Source: Anaspis maculata (Eukaryota; Arthropoda; Insecta; Coleoptera; Scraptiidae). From it: a stretch of 64,000 nucleotides of DNA. Under the pieces are notes generated by a model. The model saw only the letters and a program-made list of their open reading frames with translations, did no database searches and was not told where the DNA came from. This document shows positions 32,881-45,536 of this stretch, in pieces (position 1 is the first letter of the stretch; each line of letters opens with the position of its first letter). Both the position numbers and the translations under genes were made by a program. The stretch spans positions 58,711,416 through 58,775,415 of the forward strand of contig OX421966.1 in the NCBI GenBank assembly GCA_949128115.1, read 5' to 3'.

Positions 32881-32924
32881 TCGGAAGCTTTGGTCGGAGG
32901 AAAGCAGTGAGGGTGCTATCCGTA

Positions 32925-33110
32925 AGCGAGGGCGCCACGAATTTTCTAGTTTTCTGGTGTTCCAACTGACAGTGGTCGATTCGACGCAGACTGGCCATGT
33001 CCGGTCGAGCGGTGGCAGTAGAAAACAAGTCGGATCAGAAAAACACTCGACGCAATGACACATGATGAGATGAAGCGCGTACGCAACCCGATTCCAGTGG
33101 CGTAGCATGG
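32925..33110. repeat. Dispersed repeat, empty-site paralog of 47965-49160
   Basis: It shares gagggcgccacgaat...ctag-ttttc on the left and cggatcagaaaaacactcga...cacatgatgagat on the right with the two flanks of the 48019-49055 element, but lacks that element. Confidence 0.6.
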
Positions 33111-33239
33111 GTGTGGCAAATTTTGAACGTAACAATTTCCGAGGATGTCTCCCCCATACTTTGGAAGCAACTTGTTTACCTAGATCATAATCGTATACGA
33201 GTTACACGACCGTGACTCGAACTCAGAAACTGACAAGTT

Positions 33240-34545
33240 TGCTAGATGTTTTCTTTTGTCCGCCACTGTACATACTATTTACATAGTATTTAAAATACTA
33301 TACCTGAAGAAGTGTAAAGCTGCAGGAGAAAAAATACCATACACTTCACAGCGTTGCAGTCAAGAGAACGTTGTAATATTACTTTTAGTACAGAAGCTTC
33401 AGACCCCTTTGCCAGTTCTGAGCCGACAATTACAAAGTCTCAAAAAAACTGCGATAAAATTGCTGTTGAAACCTTTTCCATTTCGCTCGTGAAAAAGCAT
33501 GTTTTAAAGCTCCAATTGCACACGACTTTCCGCTTTCGAGGTGCTCTGGCAAAACTCTAGCGCGCGGGCTACATTTTTAGCACGGGTCATTGTTATACCA
33601 AATCGCGTGTTATACGGCCGGACAATGCGAATTTTCGTCAATTATCCTTGCCAACGTCCATTTAGTCCCTACCATTCGCTGCACGGTTGTACCATGGGTT
33701 GTACCTATATTATGTAGGTACCTATACCTGTGTGTATATGTGTGTATGTGTAGTGGTGTGTGCTCGCTCGACTGAGTTGAATGGGTGATTATAGTTATTT
33801 CAATAATATCATTCTTCTATGATGCCGATATAGAGGAATTCCTAATCGAACAGTCTACCAACAATAAAAAATAAAAGACACACACACGTAGCTGTACAGC
33901 ACACACGCACACACAAAACGAAACCGATTGTTTAGAGGTATAGGTAGGCCCTCGGGTAGGCCGTCGTAGTAGTAGTAAGTAGGCACCTATAGTAGTGATG
34001 GGTACTTATTGGAGAAGAGTGAAGTATCAGACGCAATGTCTCGGAGAATATGGTGATTACGTTGGACAATAATTGAAGACATGGGCTTAATCTCGCATTA
34101 AATTGACGGGGGGACAAAAAGAACCGCGCGAGGGAATTACTCTAAGCACCACCTGTGCGAGAGACTCCGCGAGCACCTTCGGAACGGAGTATAGGAGGCA
34201 GCATCGGGCATAGGTGCTGGTGTATTTCGGAGATAGCAATTTCGTAACGGGACTTGTAATGAGGAGGAACTAGGAAGAAGTTGATGGCAGGTCAGTCCTT
34301 TATTGGTGCTTTAGTAAAGTCCAAACACTTAAAAACTAATCGCACTAAATATTTGGTTCAGCTTTAGGCACATTCTTACTTAAGGTTATGTAATTGCAAA
34401 TCAAGAGGCGTCTTCCTGTCTTCAGAGTTGGTAAAAGTGTTCAAAGTTGTAATTTCCTAATATGAGAAACGACAGGAAATTTGGACTACCTACCCTGTTA
34501 TCAAAACCAATTGTTAAATAATGGAACATGGAAAAAATTTCTAAC
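33240..34545. other. Sequence with several microsatellites, no gene recognised
   Basis: It holds a (tg)n-type tract at about 33728-33765, (ca)n-type tracts at about 33880-33918, an (agt)n tract near 33965-33978, and repeated taggtacctata words. The short ORFs have no recognised domain. Confidence 0.5.
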
Positions 34546-34932
34546 TCAATACTTGCTAACCAGCCACATTTCAAGAATCTGTAATTTTTTCACATTTCTT
34601 AGCGCACGGAGAGGTCCACTTAGTCGGTTCAAAGTGTAATCATAAGTGCGACTAGCAGGGTCAACCGAGGAGGTTTCTATTTGAAATTGACGTGTAATTT
34701 CAAGTTTTCCGTTGCGTCCAGCATTTGGACTAGTCTGGAACTGGATTCCCCTGCACTGACGAGCTCTCAATAAGCGGCGAAACTCGTGCATGTGGAGTTC
34801 AGACTCTTCCAGAGAGTCCAGAGGAGTCAAATGAAAGCTCAAGCTCATAAAGAGCACGTAACCATGTTGATTTCCGTACTCTGTACTCTGATCAACATGT
34901 TTGATTACATTTGACATCGATTTACGAGACAT
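34546..34932 (-). CDS. Unrecognised 128-codon frame with coding-like composition
   Basis: The frame starts MSRKSMSNVIKHVDQ and ends LEMWLVSKY with a stop. It is less AT-rich than its surroundings, with mixed hydrophilic and hydrophobic residues and no low complexity. The C-terminal PLRALRNVKKLQIL looks like one leucine-rich turn. It faintly recalls a phrase in fungal F-box-like proteins, but that is an impression only. The gene could be a single exon, a last exon or a retrocopy. A minisatellite starts just beyond its 5' end. No poly(A) signal was noted downstream. Confidence 0.35.
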   Translation of the reverse strand: MSRKSMSNVIKHVDQSTEYGNQHGYVLFMSLSFHLTPLDSLEESELHMHEFRRLLRARQCRGIQFQTSPNAGRNGKLEITRQFQIETSSVDPASRTYDYTLNRLSGPLRALRNVKKLQILEMWLVSKY

Positions 34933-34940
34933 AAATTACA

Positions 34941-35137
34941 GCTGAATTACATTTGACCAATATGAATTACATCGGGCCAATCTGAATTACAGTTGACGCT
35001 TAACGTATCACAATTTAGTGATCATTCCTAATCATTCTGCCGCTTTCTGAATCTCATTTTAGGTTTTTTGAATCACAGTTGACGTTTTCTTATTCACAAC
35101 TGGCCATTCTGAATCACAACTAATTACTCCAATTTAT
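34941..35137. repeat. Degenerate ctgaattaca minisatellite, left block
   Basis: Words of the type ctgaattacatttgacgctt recur about every 22-30 bp. The array resumes at 38605 after the fold-back. Confidence 0.7.
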
Positions 35138-38100
35138 ATACAGGGTGAGTTATTGATATGGGCGAGCTCAATTACACCTACGCCATTAATGATATCGAAA
35201 TAAACCAAACGGCACTGCAAACGGGAGGTCAAAGTGCAGTTTGTAGAATTATTTTGCTCTATACAGGGTGCCCTATTTTTGCAAAGCAGTTTTTGAACGA
35301 GCTTTTCCAAATGGCACTCCCTATATATTTTTGCATATTTGGATTTGTCCTTTCTCAGGCATTACAAATTCGTTTAGTTTTTGCAATTTGCTTCAACTGT
35401 TCAGAAGTTATTGATTTTTTTCTAAAAATTAATAGCCCAGGCGCCAGGGAGCAAAAATCAGCTCAATAAGGAAATAATTGTTTCCTGGCTGGAAACTAGC
35501 TTAAAACGATCTTTGTGGCTTAGGTTTTGACATACTAATTTCCCCCCTTTCGGAAATGTCGGCGTCATGTCGCCATCATCAACAAGAAGTGCACCAGCGT
35601 GGTTTTTGACGAATATCTTGATTTTGGTCTATCTGACAGCAAAAGATGTAAGAAGTCATTTTGAAACCAATGAAATTCCCTACGGAATAGTTTTTAAATG
35701 ACCTTTCTGCGACCTATAGTTTCTGAGATAGAGCTTCTGGAAGCGAGAGGCATTGTCGTAAAAGCTCCATGGCCACTTGATTCAAAAAACTAAAATGTCG
35801 ATGTGACAAAAAAATTTCAAAATGAGATTTCTCGAGTATCCTTCATGCCATAGTTGCGGTGATGATCTTAAACTCTTTCCCTTGAACCGTTGATTACGAA
35901 TATAGAAAAGTCAAAAACGTCACACTGTACATATACAGGGTGTACTGCGGGAATCAAATCAGATCAGAGAAATTTTACATATTTCTTCGATTTAGCCTAA
36001 ATACGACACTAAGCACCTAACACGAGTCCAATATCAATATGGATTTGCTCTATAAGCTTTACTTAATACACTAAAGAAGTGGTCAGGTCACAGCTTTACT
36101 GTAAAATGTTTTGAAGGCCCTCTGAAATCATCAAAATATTAAAAATTTACAGTGCCAAGGAATGTATATAACAGTATATTATATACCAAGGGACCAAAGT
36201 GAATTTTTAATTTGGGGATTTGGACCCGAAGGGTCCTCGAGCAACAAACTTCACTCAAGCGATCAAAAATTCACTTTGGTTCCTTGGTATATAATATACT
36301 GTTACATACATTTCTTGCTACTGTAAATTTTGATGATTTCAGAGGGCCTTCAAAACATTTTACAGGAAGGCTGTGAGCTGACCACTTGTTAGGTGTATCA
36401 AGTGAAGCTTACATAGCAATGCATATTGATATTGGACTCGTGATAAGTGCTTAGAGTTTCGCATAGGCTAAATCGAAGAAATATGTCAAATTTCTCTGTT
36501 CTGATTTGATTCCCGTAGTACACCCTGTATATGTACAATGTGACGTTTTTGACTTTCCAATATTCGTAATCTACGGTTCAAAAGGAAGAGTTTAAGACCA
36601 TCACCGCAACTATAGCATAAAGAATTCTTGAGTAATCTCATTTTGAATTTTTTTGTGTCACATCGACATTTTAGTTTTTCGAGTCAAGTGGCCATGGAGC
36701 TTTCACGACAATGACTCTCGCTTCCAGAAGCTCTATCTCAAAGACCATAGGTTGTAGAAAATTGATTTAAAAACCAAACTGTAGGGAATTTCATAGGCTT
36801 CAAAATGACTCCTTACATCTTTTGCTGTCAGATGACCCAAAATTAAGATATTCGGCAAAAACCACGCTGATGCACTTCTTGTTGATGATGGCGACATGAC
36901 GCCGACATTTCCGAAAGGGGGGAAACTAGTATGTCAAAACCCAAGCTACACAGACCGTTTTAAGCTAGTTTCCAGCCAGGAAACAATTATTTCCTTATTG
37001 TTTTCCCTGGCGCCTGGGCTATAATGCGTTTGTAGGCACTTACTAAATAAATCGCAAGGCACTTGGTTTTCAGGTTATTAAGTTGAGACTTCGCTAATGT
37101 TCAAGCAATAGCATAGGGTATCCTTTGGCGGTAATATCTCCTATTTCCGTTTCGGTATCACCTTGCTGTGACACAGTGATTTTAGTAAACTTTGAAGGGC
37201 CATAACTTCATTTTTTCGAATAGCACCCCCTGTTTTTTATTTCTGATTCGTATCAGGCGTCTTATTTCACATCTTTTTTATCTCCTATGTTTTTTCTCAA
37301 AAGTTGATAGTTTGGAAAAAATTTGGTTTTTCTAGAAACTGGACACAAATTTCATCGATTAAACTTAGCGTGCAATGAATTCAACTAATTCTGACAACCA
37401 ATGTCAAAGTGACTTCTATTGTACGTCACTTTTAAATTTTGACAAGAAATTATCAAGTGAAACTAAAGAATGCTATACGGAAAGCCTCTCTAATTATTTC
37501 TTGCATATTTTCCCTGGTATTGACTTGAGCTTCATACACCCGATCGTAAACAAAGCCCTGAAGAAAAAATCGGGTTAGTCAAGTCAGGTGACTTTGCAGG
37601 CCAACAGGCCATGGCACCGGATCAAGTAATCAACTTGAAAATCAAACTAATTCTAAATCCAAATTGCATCAGCTAATTCTGACAACCAACGTCAATATAA
37701 CTTCTATTGTACGTCACTTTCAAATTTTGACAAGAAATTATTATGTAAAAATTGAAAAACTCAAAATGTCGGAACAAGGAACTGAACAATATTATTTATT
37801 GAGGTAGTGCAATAAATCAATAGTGATAACATCTACTACTAACTACATTTGCAATCGTGAAAACTGTTTGAAATGACAAAATTTCTTGTCAAAATTTGAA
37901 AGTGATGTACAATAGAAGTCACTTTGACGTTGGTTTTCAGAATTAGTTGATTTTCATTGCACTCTAAGTTTGATCGATGAAATTTGTGTCTATTTTTTTA
38001 GAAAACCCGATTCATTTTCCAAACTATCAACTTTTGAGAAAAAACATATGAGGTAAAAAAGATGTGAAATGAGACGCCTGATACGAATAAGGAATAAAAA

Positions 38101-38604
38101 ACAGGGAGTGCTATTTGAAAAAATGAGGTTATGGTCCTTCAAAGTTTACCAAAATTAATGTGTCACAGCAAGGTGATACCGGAACGGAAATAGGCGATAT
38201 CACCGCCAAAAGATACCCTATGCTATTGCTTGAACATCAGCAAAGTCCCAACTTGATAACCTCAAAAACAAGTGCCTTGCGATTTATTTAGTAAGTGCCT
38301 ACAAACGCAATAATTTTTAGAAAAAAATTAATAACTTCGGAACGGTTGAAGCGAATTGCAAAAACTAAACGAATTTGTAATGCCCGAAAAAGGGCAAATC
38401 CAAATATGCGAAAATATACAGGGGTGCTATTTAAAAAAGCTCGTTCAAAAACTGCTCTGCAAAAATGGGGCACCCTGTATAGAGCAAAATAATTTAACAA
38501 ACTGCAATTTGACCTCCCGTTTGCAGTGCCGTTTGGTTCATTTTGATATCATCAATAGCGTAGGTGTAATTGAGCTCGCCCATATCAATGACTAATCCTG
38601 TATA
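35138..38604. mobile_element. TACAGGGTG-ended fold-back, 1.9 kb when freed of its insertion
   Basis: The ends tatacagggtgagttattga and tcaatgactaatcctgtata pair. A second internal pair lies at about 35262 and 38470. The two arms are 35138-35432 plus 37022-37670 on the left and 37670-38604 on the right. Words such as caccaatgtcaaagtgac and their complements near 37920 confirm the centre near 37670. The left arm is interrupted by another fold-back at 35433-37021. It sits within the ctgaattaca minisatellite. Confidence 0.8.
35433..37021. mobile_element. Nested 1.6-kb palindrome with TAA target duplication
   Basis: Ends tagcccaggcgccaggg and ccctggcgcctgggcta are perfect inverted repeats flanked by TAA (35430-35432, 37022-37024). 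The opposite, uninterrupted arm of the host element reads aaaaattattgcg at the same place. Arms of about 0.8 kb stay paired to a centre near 36235, including a tacagggtgtact/agtacaccctgta pair (about 35936 and 36515). The 3-bp TAA duplication suits a Harbinger-type origin, but no transposase is present. Confidence 0.8.
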
Positions 38605-39830
38605 TGAAGCTCTTTGGATCACAAGTGACCATTCTGAATCACATCTGCCGTGTTCTGAACGTCTTTTGATCAGTCTGAGTCACAGATGGTACATCTGACT
38701 GATGTGAATATCATCTGATGCTTTCTGAAAGTAATTTGATTGATCTGAATACCAAATGATGCTTCTGAACTAAATTTGACGCCGTCTTGAATCTTTCGAC
38801 GTTTTCTGAATTATATCCGCCGTTTTCTAAATTACATTGAGTGCTTTCCTTTTACAACCTGAACTAAGTATTCTGATCTAAGTTGTTCGTGGTTTCTCAT
38901 TTTTGCGCATGTGATTTCTCGCTCTTTCTCTCTCTCTAACTTAGATCGAATCAGTGAGTTTTGTGGTAAAAGGAAAGCACCTATTATTTGACGCTCTCTG
39001 GATTACATCTGACGCTCTCCTAAATCACAAATGACCATTCTGGCGCTTTCTGGAAGTAATTCGATTGATCAAAATTCCAAATAATATTTTTGAATTACAT
39101 TTGCCGCTCTCTCGATATCATTATTTTGACGTTCTCTGAATTAAATTTGTCGCTCTCTGAATTACAACTGACCATTTTAAATGGAATTGAATGCTTTCTG
39201 AATATCATTCGCCGTTTTCTAAATTATATTTGATGCCCTCTGAATTACAACTAAACAATCTGAATCACATCTGCCGTCTCTGAGCTACAAATGACCATTT
39301 TGAAGTACATCCGACGCTTTTTGGAGGTTAGTTAATCAAGCTGGATTACAATCAGTCACTACGCTGAATTACGTCTGACGCTTTCTAAAAGTGATTTGAT
39401 TTATCCGAATACCAAGTGATGCATCTGAATCACATCTGACGTTTTCTGAATATCATTTGACGCTTTCCGAACATCATTCGACGCTTTCTGAAATACATTT
39501 GAGGCTTTCTAAATTGAATCCGACCATTTGGAATATTCGGTGCTTTCTGAATATCATTTGCCATTCTCTCAATCACATTTAAGGCTCTCTGAATTACAAC
39601 TGACTAATCTGAATTACATCTGACGGTCCCTGAGTTACAACTGACCATTCTGAAGTATATTTGACGTTTTTTTGAAGTACCTTTGGCTAGTCCGATTATG
39701 AATGACCAGTCTGAAATACATTTGACGCCGTCTGATACACAAGTGACCATTCTGAATTACAACTGATGCTTTTCGAAAGTCGTTCAGCTCATCTGATTAC
39801 AGTTCATGTTTTCTGATTGATGATTTCTGT
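38605..39830. repeat. Degenerate ctgaattaca minisatellite, right block
   Basis: About fifty diverged units of about 22-25 bp mix two halves (tctgaattacatttgacg and ctgaccattctgaatcac types). A non-repeat tract at about 38840-38980 with a tctttctctctc run interrupts it. Confidence 0.75.
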
Positions 39831-40689
39831 ACAGTTATAAGAAACAGTGTAGTGAACGTAAACGTGACAGTATGTTGATTTTAGTAGTGTTGCCCTATTG
39901 GCGCGTCTCAAATTCATCAAAAGGCATTTGTCACATTCGAATTCTGCGGCAAATGTCATCGGGGTTGACATTAGGGTTGACGTCATTGCCAGTGTTGACA
40001 ATTTATGGCGCTCAGTTGAAACATTAGGTAGCTGTTTGTAACGTGAAAATATAATTATTTTATGATAGTCGACATACTGTGACAGTTCTAGCACAAAATC
40101 CCAAGTGTTTTCTCATGAAGTTCATTTTGTAGCTTTTGACCAATTCCTTTAGGTGCGCATGCGCGAGCTGAGATCTATATCTGGTTGCATAACTATTAAA
40201 ACCAGATTTTTTTGCATTTCTTTTGTCGCAGCGGGAATTTTTGGATTGTAGTACCGCACTCAAACGTCTGAGCGTACACAGCAAGCTTAGTTGACAGGTG
40301 ATGTAGAGATAATAAGTGACAGGTGGTGGCGGCTGACGTATGTGACGTGACAGATGACAGTTTATCCAATATGGTGTTGACCGTTGGGACTATCGTGTGA
40401 TCAGATGAATACTTATTTTGGACAGACTGTGCCATAGCCGAACGCAGCTTCGCACCCCTGAATTTGACCAGACCACAGCCTACCTAAAATAAGAATTCAT
40501 TTGATCACACGATAGTTACGTTGGTACAGTGGTTGCCCATTAAGGTACAGCTGTTGACGCGTAGTGTACTGGCTTTCGGAATTTTCGGCTTGGTCTCACA
40601 GTGACAGAGTAGCAAAATTAAAAAAAAAATTTGTAGACTCCGCGTCAACAGCTGTAAGTACGCATTTTTGATGGGCAACGACCGTACAC
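39831..40689. other. Mixed sequence with an inverted pair
   Basis: The word gggactatcgtgtgatca (about 40387) pairs with tgatcacacgatag (about 40501), a 130-bp imperfect hairpin. There are repeated gacaggtg/gtgacag words near 40295-40360. No gene was recognised. Confidence 0.45.
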
Positions 40690-41705
40690 CTACAACATCA
40701 AAAGAATCTAGGGGACAAGCAAATTTACACGATTTCTAAAACCATCATAACTTTCGATATCCGTCAGCGATTTTATATCGGTTTTCGGTGTTCGATAGCC
40801 CAACCCTTCGTTCTCATGCCTTGATCACGTCAAATACGAGCAATGTTTTATAAAGTTTCTACAGGGTGATCAATGGAACAGTGTAAAATTGCCAAAAGTT
40901 CAGAACGATCGCGATTCCCCAATAAAAAATTTTATGCATTCCAATAGCACAGTTATGAAGACTGGTGTTTCGGCTTCAGTAAAGTTTTTGAATTTTGGAA
41001 ATCGAAGGTAAATTGCCAAAGATATTGGTCATTTCGTGCCGCCATGTTGAACTTTTAAGAAAGTGATCCGATTTCATTAAAACTCGGATCACGCTTATGT
41101 CTGGTTTGAGTAATTGGAATTTCAAGGTCAAATGTCTTTTTCGGTCACTTTCAAGCCGCCACATTGAACTTTTACGAAAATGATTCGATTCTAGTGTGTT
41201 TCAAAGTTTCATTCAAATCGAACCATTATTGTAAAAAGTTCAATATAGCGGCTCGAAAGTGATCGAAAGTGACATTTGACCTTGAAATTCCAATTACTTG
41301 AACCAGACATGAGTGTGTTCCAAGTTTCAATGAAATCGGATCACTTTCTTCTTTCTTGGAAGTTCAACATGGCGGCATAAAATGATCAATATCTTAAGCA
41401 ATTCACTTTCGATTTCCAAAATTCAAAAACGTCACTGAAGCTGAAACACTGATCTTCAAAGCTGTGCTATTGGAATGCATGAATTTTCTTTTTTGTGAAA
41501 TCGCGCTCGTACTGAACTTTCGGCAATTTTACACTGTTCCATTGATCACCCTGTAGCAACCTTATAAAACATTGTTTCTATTTGACGTGATCAAGGCATG
41601 AAAAAGAAAAATTGAGCTATCGAACACTATAAACCGATATTAAATCGCTGGCAGGAATCAAAAGTTATGATGATTTTAGAAATCGTCTGAATTTGATGTG
41701 TGTAG
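40690..41705. mobile_element. Fold-back element, family C, copy 2
   Basis: It starts ctacaacatcaaaagaatc and ends tttgatgtgtgtag. The arms, the centre and the tacagggtgatcaatgg/ccattgatcaccctgta pair match 12971-14009. The right end lacks the aatctaggggacaag segment kept at the left. Confidence 0.8.
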
Positions 41706-41873
41706 TTACCAGAAATATCACTAAGAAGTTATGCAACTAGATGTAGGTACATCTCAGCTCGCGCATGCTCACCTGAGGGCATCAGTCAAGAAACTGCAAA
41801 ATGATCTCCATGAGAAAATACACGGCATTTTGTTCTAGAACTGTCATAGTGTATCTACCTATAATGGCGGCTT

Positions 41874-42059
41874 TACAGAACTTCGTATGTCGCCAGCGAC
41901 AGTCCCCCACTCCACTGTAGTTGAATAATTTGAACGACACGACGACAGAAACTCGTGCCGCGGGAATTACGGAGGGAGGTAGGGGTGTACAGGCAGATCG
42001 AATCCTATTGGCCAGCGACACTGTCGCCGGCGACATGCGAAGCTCTGTAAAGCCGCCAT
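41874..42059. mobile_element. Hairpin MITE with ATGGCGGC ends, copy 1
   Basis: The ends atggcggctttacagaactt and aagctctgtaaagccgccat pair, as do gtcgccagcgacagt and actgtcgccggcgac. A second copy is at 60014-60244. Confidence 0.8.
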
Positions 42060-44699
42060 AAGATGGAAGTTGGTACGTGAGCTGTTCACGGTAGTTCGGA
42101 AGCTTTTGGAAGACGTTATGGCGCTATCGAAACACTGGTGTCCGTGGTTTCGGTCTTTTTCAGCGGCAAATGACCGAAAATGGCTCTGAATCTGGATCCC
42201 TTGTACTTGGTTTAAACTCGGTTAACCTTTATCTTAACCCGAATCAACAATAAATGATTGATTTTCACTATTTCAGTCATTTGAAGCTTTAAGCGAGTGC
42301 CAGTGACCAATTCCTAATACAAGCATAGCTTTATTTTGAAACACTTAAGCTCTTAGTATGTAACACCACTTTGAGAATAGATTATTGTTTTTCTTTTTAC
42401 CGTCTCCTTCCAAATAAGGCGATTGCACGTAGAGGCTTCAGCCTGAGTTTGGTACGCCAGTTGAAGTGTTACCTGAATAATGAGTTTAGTTAGGTTAGAT
42501 TTCAGTCTAGATGACAGTTGATTCTTGATATTTAACGTTGACACTGTTAACATTCATGCCACGTTATAATACAATTCAAAGGTTAAACGAGGCTTCAATT
42601 CGTGTTTAATGCCGATAATAAGCGTCCATTTTGTGCATAAGCGCCTCTGCCACGGGCTCTTTGCAAATGAAAACATTTCCAGAATTTGAATAACTTTGAT
42701 TTTCTTTAGAAGTAACATCAGAAGTGGGATTTGGCTACTCAAAACAGGATCCCTTCAACTTGAATTTTACCCAAAATGAACATCAGAAGTGGGATCTCGC
42801 GAAAATCAGTATACACGATTCGGTTTTGAGCGGATATTGGGGGGAAAGCTGCCGGCCGTGGTTGGAAATTGACGGCAACTTGGGTCGGAGTTCGGATCTC
42901 ATATTGCTTCACATGAGAGTTCGCGTGTTCCGTGCAGACGCCACTTGGAAACGGAAATTGAACGGAGCGCGCTTATAAGAAATAAGAAAATATAAATCAG
43001 AGAAAAAGGCAGAATGTAGCCGGCGCGCACTCACATATACACACACATATGGGAAAAAACGACGACAATGGACGACAAAGAGCTCGCTGGTGTCACGTCA
43101 GGGAGGTCTCGTGTCCTAGAGCGGCCCCTTTTTGCAGCCACTAGACTACTGCACTTGGACGTATTATACGTTATTGATTCAACGTATATATAAGTCCCGG
43201 CTAGATGTTTTATTGCGACACGATGTATGTGCACAATACCGTTCGACTTGCTCCAAGCATTTCGATTCCATTTGTAACGAGTTCATACATCTATCTGGTT
43301 GTGTGTGAGCATATATACCTACAAATATTACGACCCCTGTGGGATTTAAGGCAATTATTCTGTGGGGCGATAGCTAATTATTAGGTCTAATCCACTTGTG
43401 CTGGAACCGCACGAGGAGAAGCAGAATCAGTGAAATTACCGGTTCACCCCAAAAACGTTTGAAGCGGCTGGAAAAAATATCTTACTGTGTAGGTGCCTAG
43501 TTCAGTGATCTCAATCACCAAACGTCAAATGTTAAGATGGCGGCCTAAATGTCAAACGTCAAGATGACGGATGCAATTGCATAATGTCATGTTTTGCGCT
43601 TTGTTTTTTAACTAAAATAATTCTAAATAACGGCAAGTGTTAGATTTCGACAGTACTTATGTCATCAACATGGGGCCCAATAAAGAGCCTACGGGGTACC
43701 AAGGGTTCACAGGAACAAAAGTTTGCTTGTAGTGGACTGCACGAGACAGCAAAGTGACAGTTTTGACGTGTCACCAATTGACGTAACATCCGCCGTTGCC
43801 TACGGCAACTTACACCTCTTCTGACAATTAATTCCCTAAAACTTCCTCGACGAAACGGCCATTTTCCCCAATAAGGTCAATCGCCTATAATAAATTAGTT
43901 TATAAACATTTGGAAGATGCAATCATTTTAAAACGGGTCTACCTATTATTTCCATATCCAGGAAAAGTTTGATGAAATTTTGGTTAGGTACTTGGCTGCC
44001 ACATTTAATCTGACGCTAGATTTCAGAGGCATTTCCATCAATAGCTAATTAGCTACAGTACCTACAATTCAAATGAAATGACATCTCGAGCGGCTATGAA
44101 ATTTGACGTTTGCGTCCGAAATGTGTTTTCGGAGTCCGGGGAAGTTTTGTATAGTGGATTATTATCAAACGTTCACAAATTGATGAAAATGAGCTTAAAT
44201 TATCAACTCGATTTAACTTAGAAAACGCTCTATTTCCAGTGCAAATGTCAAATTATACGGCCGTCCGCGATGTCGTTTCATTTGAATTGTGCTATAGGCA
44301 CTCTGCGCATTTGCTTCAGCGCCAAAAGTTGCGTTGCGTCTTTTTGTACTTTTCTCACAGGAAGTTATCCATTTCCGTAACAACAATGCCATTTCAATAA
44401 TCATACCGCCTGCAAATGTCAATTTCAACAATTCATAAACTTCAATTTTGACAATTTTCCTCACACATATGTTCGCGATTGCCGCATGAGGGTACTGAAA
44501 TGGGCGGGATATTCAAAATGTGCAGAGCGTCTATAGTTCTTTGATCAGGCTCTAAAGACCTGTCAATCAAAATTGCCGGAATGCCAACATTCTATTTAGA
44601 TGGTGAATTTGTAGAGTCCTTTCGTGAGTCTTGATCGAAGAGTAGGTAGGTATTTCGTTGGACCAATCAGTTTTTCCAGGACTGTCTATAATAAACATT
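42060..44699. other. Unassigned sequence
   Basis: No gene could be supported. An 84-codon frame (42724-42978) contains a short direct repeat (catcagaagtgggat) and no domain. A purine/pyrimidine tract (acatatacacacacatatg) is near 43032. The palindrome gttgcctacggcaac lies at 43795-43809. Confidence 0.4.
43795..43809. promoter_or_regulatory. RFX X-box-like palindrome
   Basis: The word gttgcctacggcaac has two perfect half sites with a 3-bp spacer. Confidence 0.35.
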
Positions 44700-45197
44700 T
44701 ACTACGTTTCCATGGAGAATTGAAATCGATTTGAAAACGGTATCGGTATTGAATACGGAAGTGTTCACATGAGTGGTTCGAACTCGGTATTCAAATCGAT
44801 TTGAATTCTGTTTACATATCTGTCATGTAAGTTTAACCCTAACCTAAAACTATCCCAACTCAACGTATCAAAGAAAGTGCAAGTACTCTGCAAACTGCAA
44901 GTGTGCAGAAGGCAGAAGTGCAGACAACAGGTGCAAGTATGAATGCTACCCTCGATGCGACCAGAACAGCGGTTTTACTCATTGCTATGTATCAGTTTCT
45001 GTTTGTTGATGTTTCGATCCAATCCAATTGGGTTTCCATGAGTATTATTTCGATCCGATCCCGATACGATCCCAGAATTTGCCGAATCGACCTTGAGACT
45101 CAAATCGATTTGAATACGATGTTGCAAGCGTTTACATGCAGTTTTCAATCCCGATACCGTTTTCAAATCGATTTCAATTCTCCATGGAAACGTAGTA
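44700..45197. mobile_element. 0.5-kb inverted-repeat element with ATT flanks
   Basis: Ends tactacgtttccatggagaa and ttctccatggaaacgtagta are perfect inverted repeats, followed by ttgaaatcgatttgaaaac and its complement. ATT flanks both sides (44697-44699, 45198-45200). The centre is non-palindromic. The ORFs at 44903-45238 lie in it. Confidence 0.8.
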
Positions 45198-45536
45198 ATT
45201 GTAATCTTATTTCTCAGGAAAGATCCAACTAATAGCAAGACAAAGCAGGTCGTCGATGTTGATTCGAAGACGCACGTTTGCCCTCATGGAATATTAATGC
45301 GTCAAACCTTTGGAATTTTAGCGATCGCCAGCCTCATAAAAATTAATCGAAAATAAAAACGACCAACGGACCTTTCGGATCAGACGCATAGTAATATTTC
45401 CACTCTGCTCCGATGTCTGAAACAATGCGCTTGCTTTGATGAAGAAGACCAACCGACCCGCGCCACTGGAACGCAATTTTTTGCATTGCTGCGTTTCGTG
45501 ATGCTTCACAACCGTGCATTATACCGGGTGACTCAC

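Noticed and set aside
37375..37578. 67-codon frame with SFIHPIVNKALKK as a small gene
   Set aside because: It lies in the central part of a fold-back element, and its first third is arm sequence repeated in inverted form.
44903..45238. ORFs on both strands in the 44.9-45.2 kb element
   Set aside because: They overlap the inverted ends of a 0.5-kb element and show no transposase motif.
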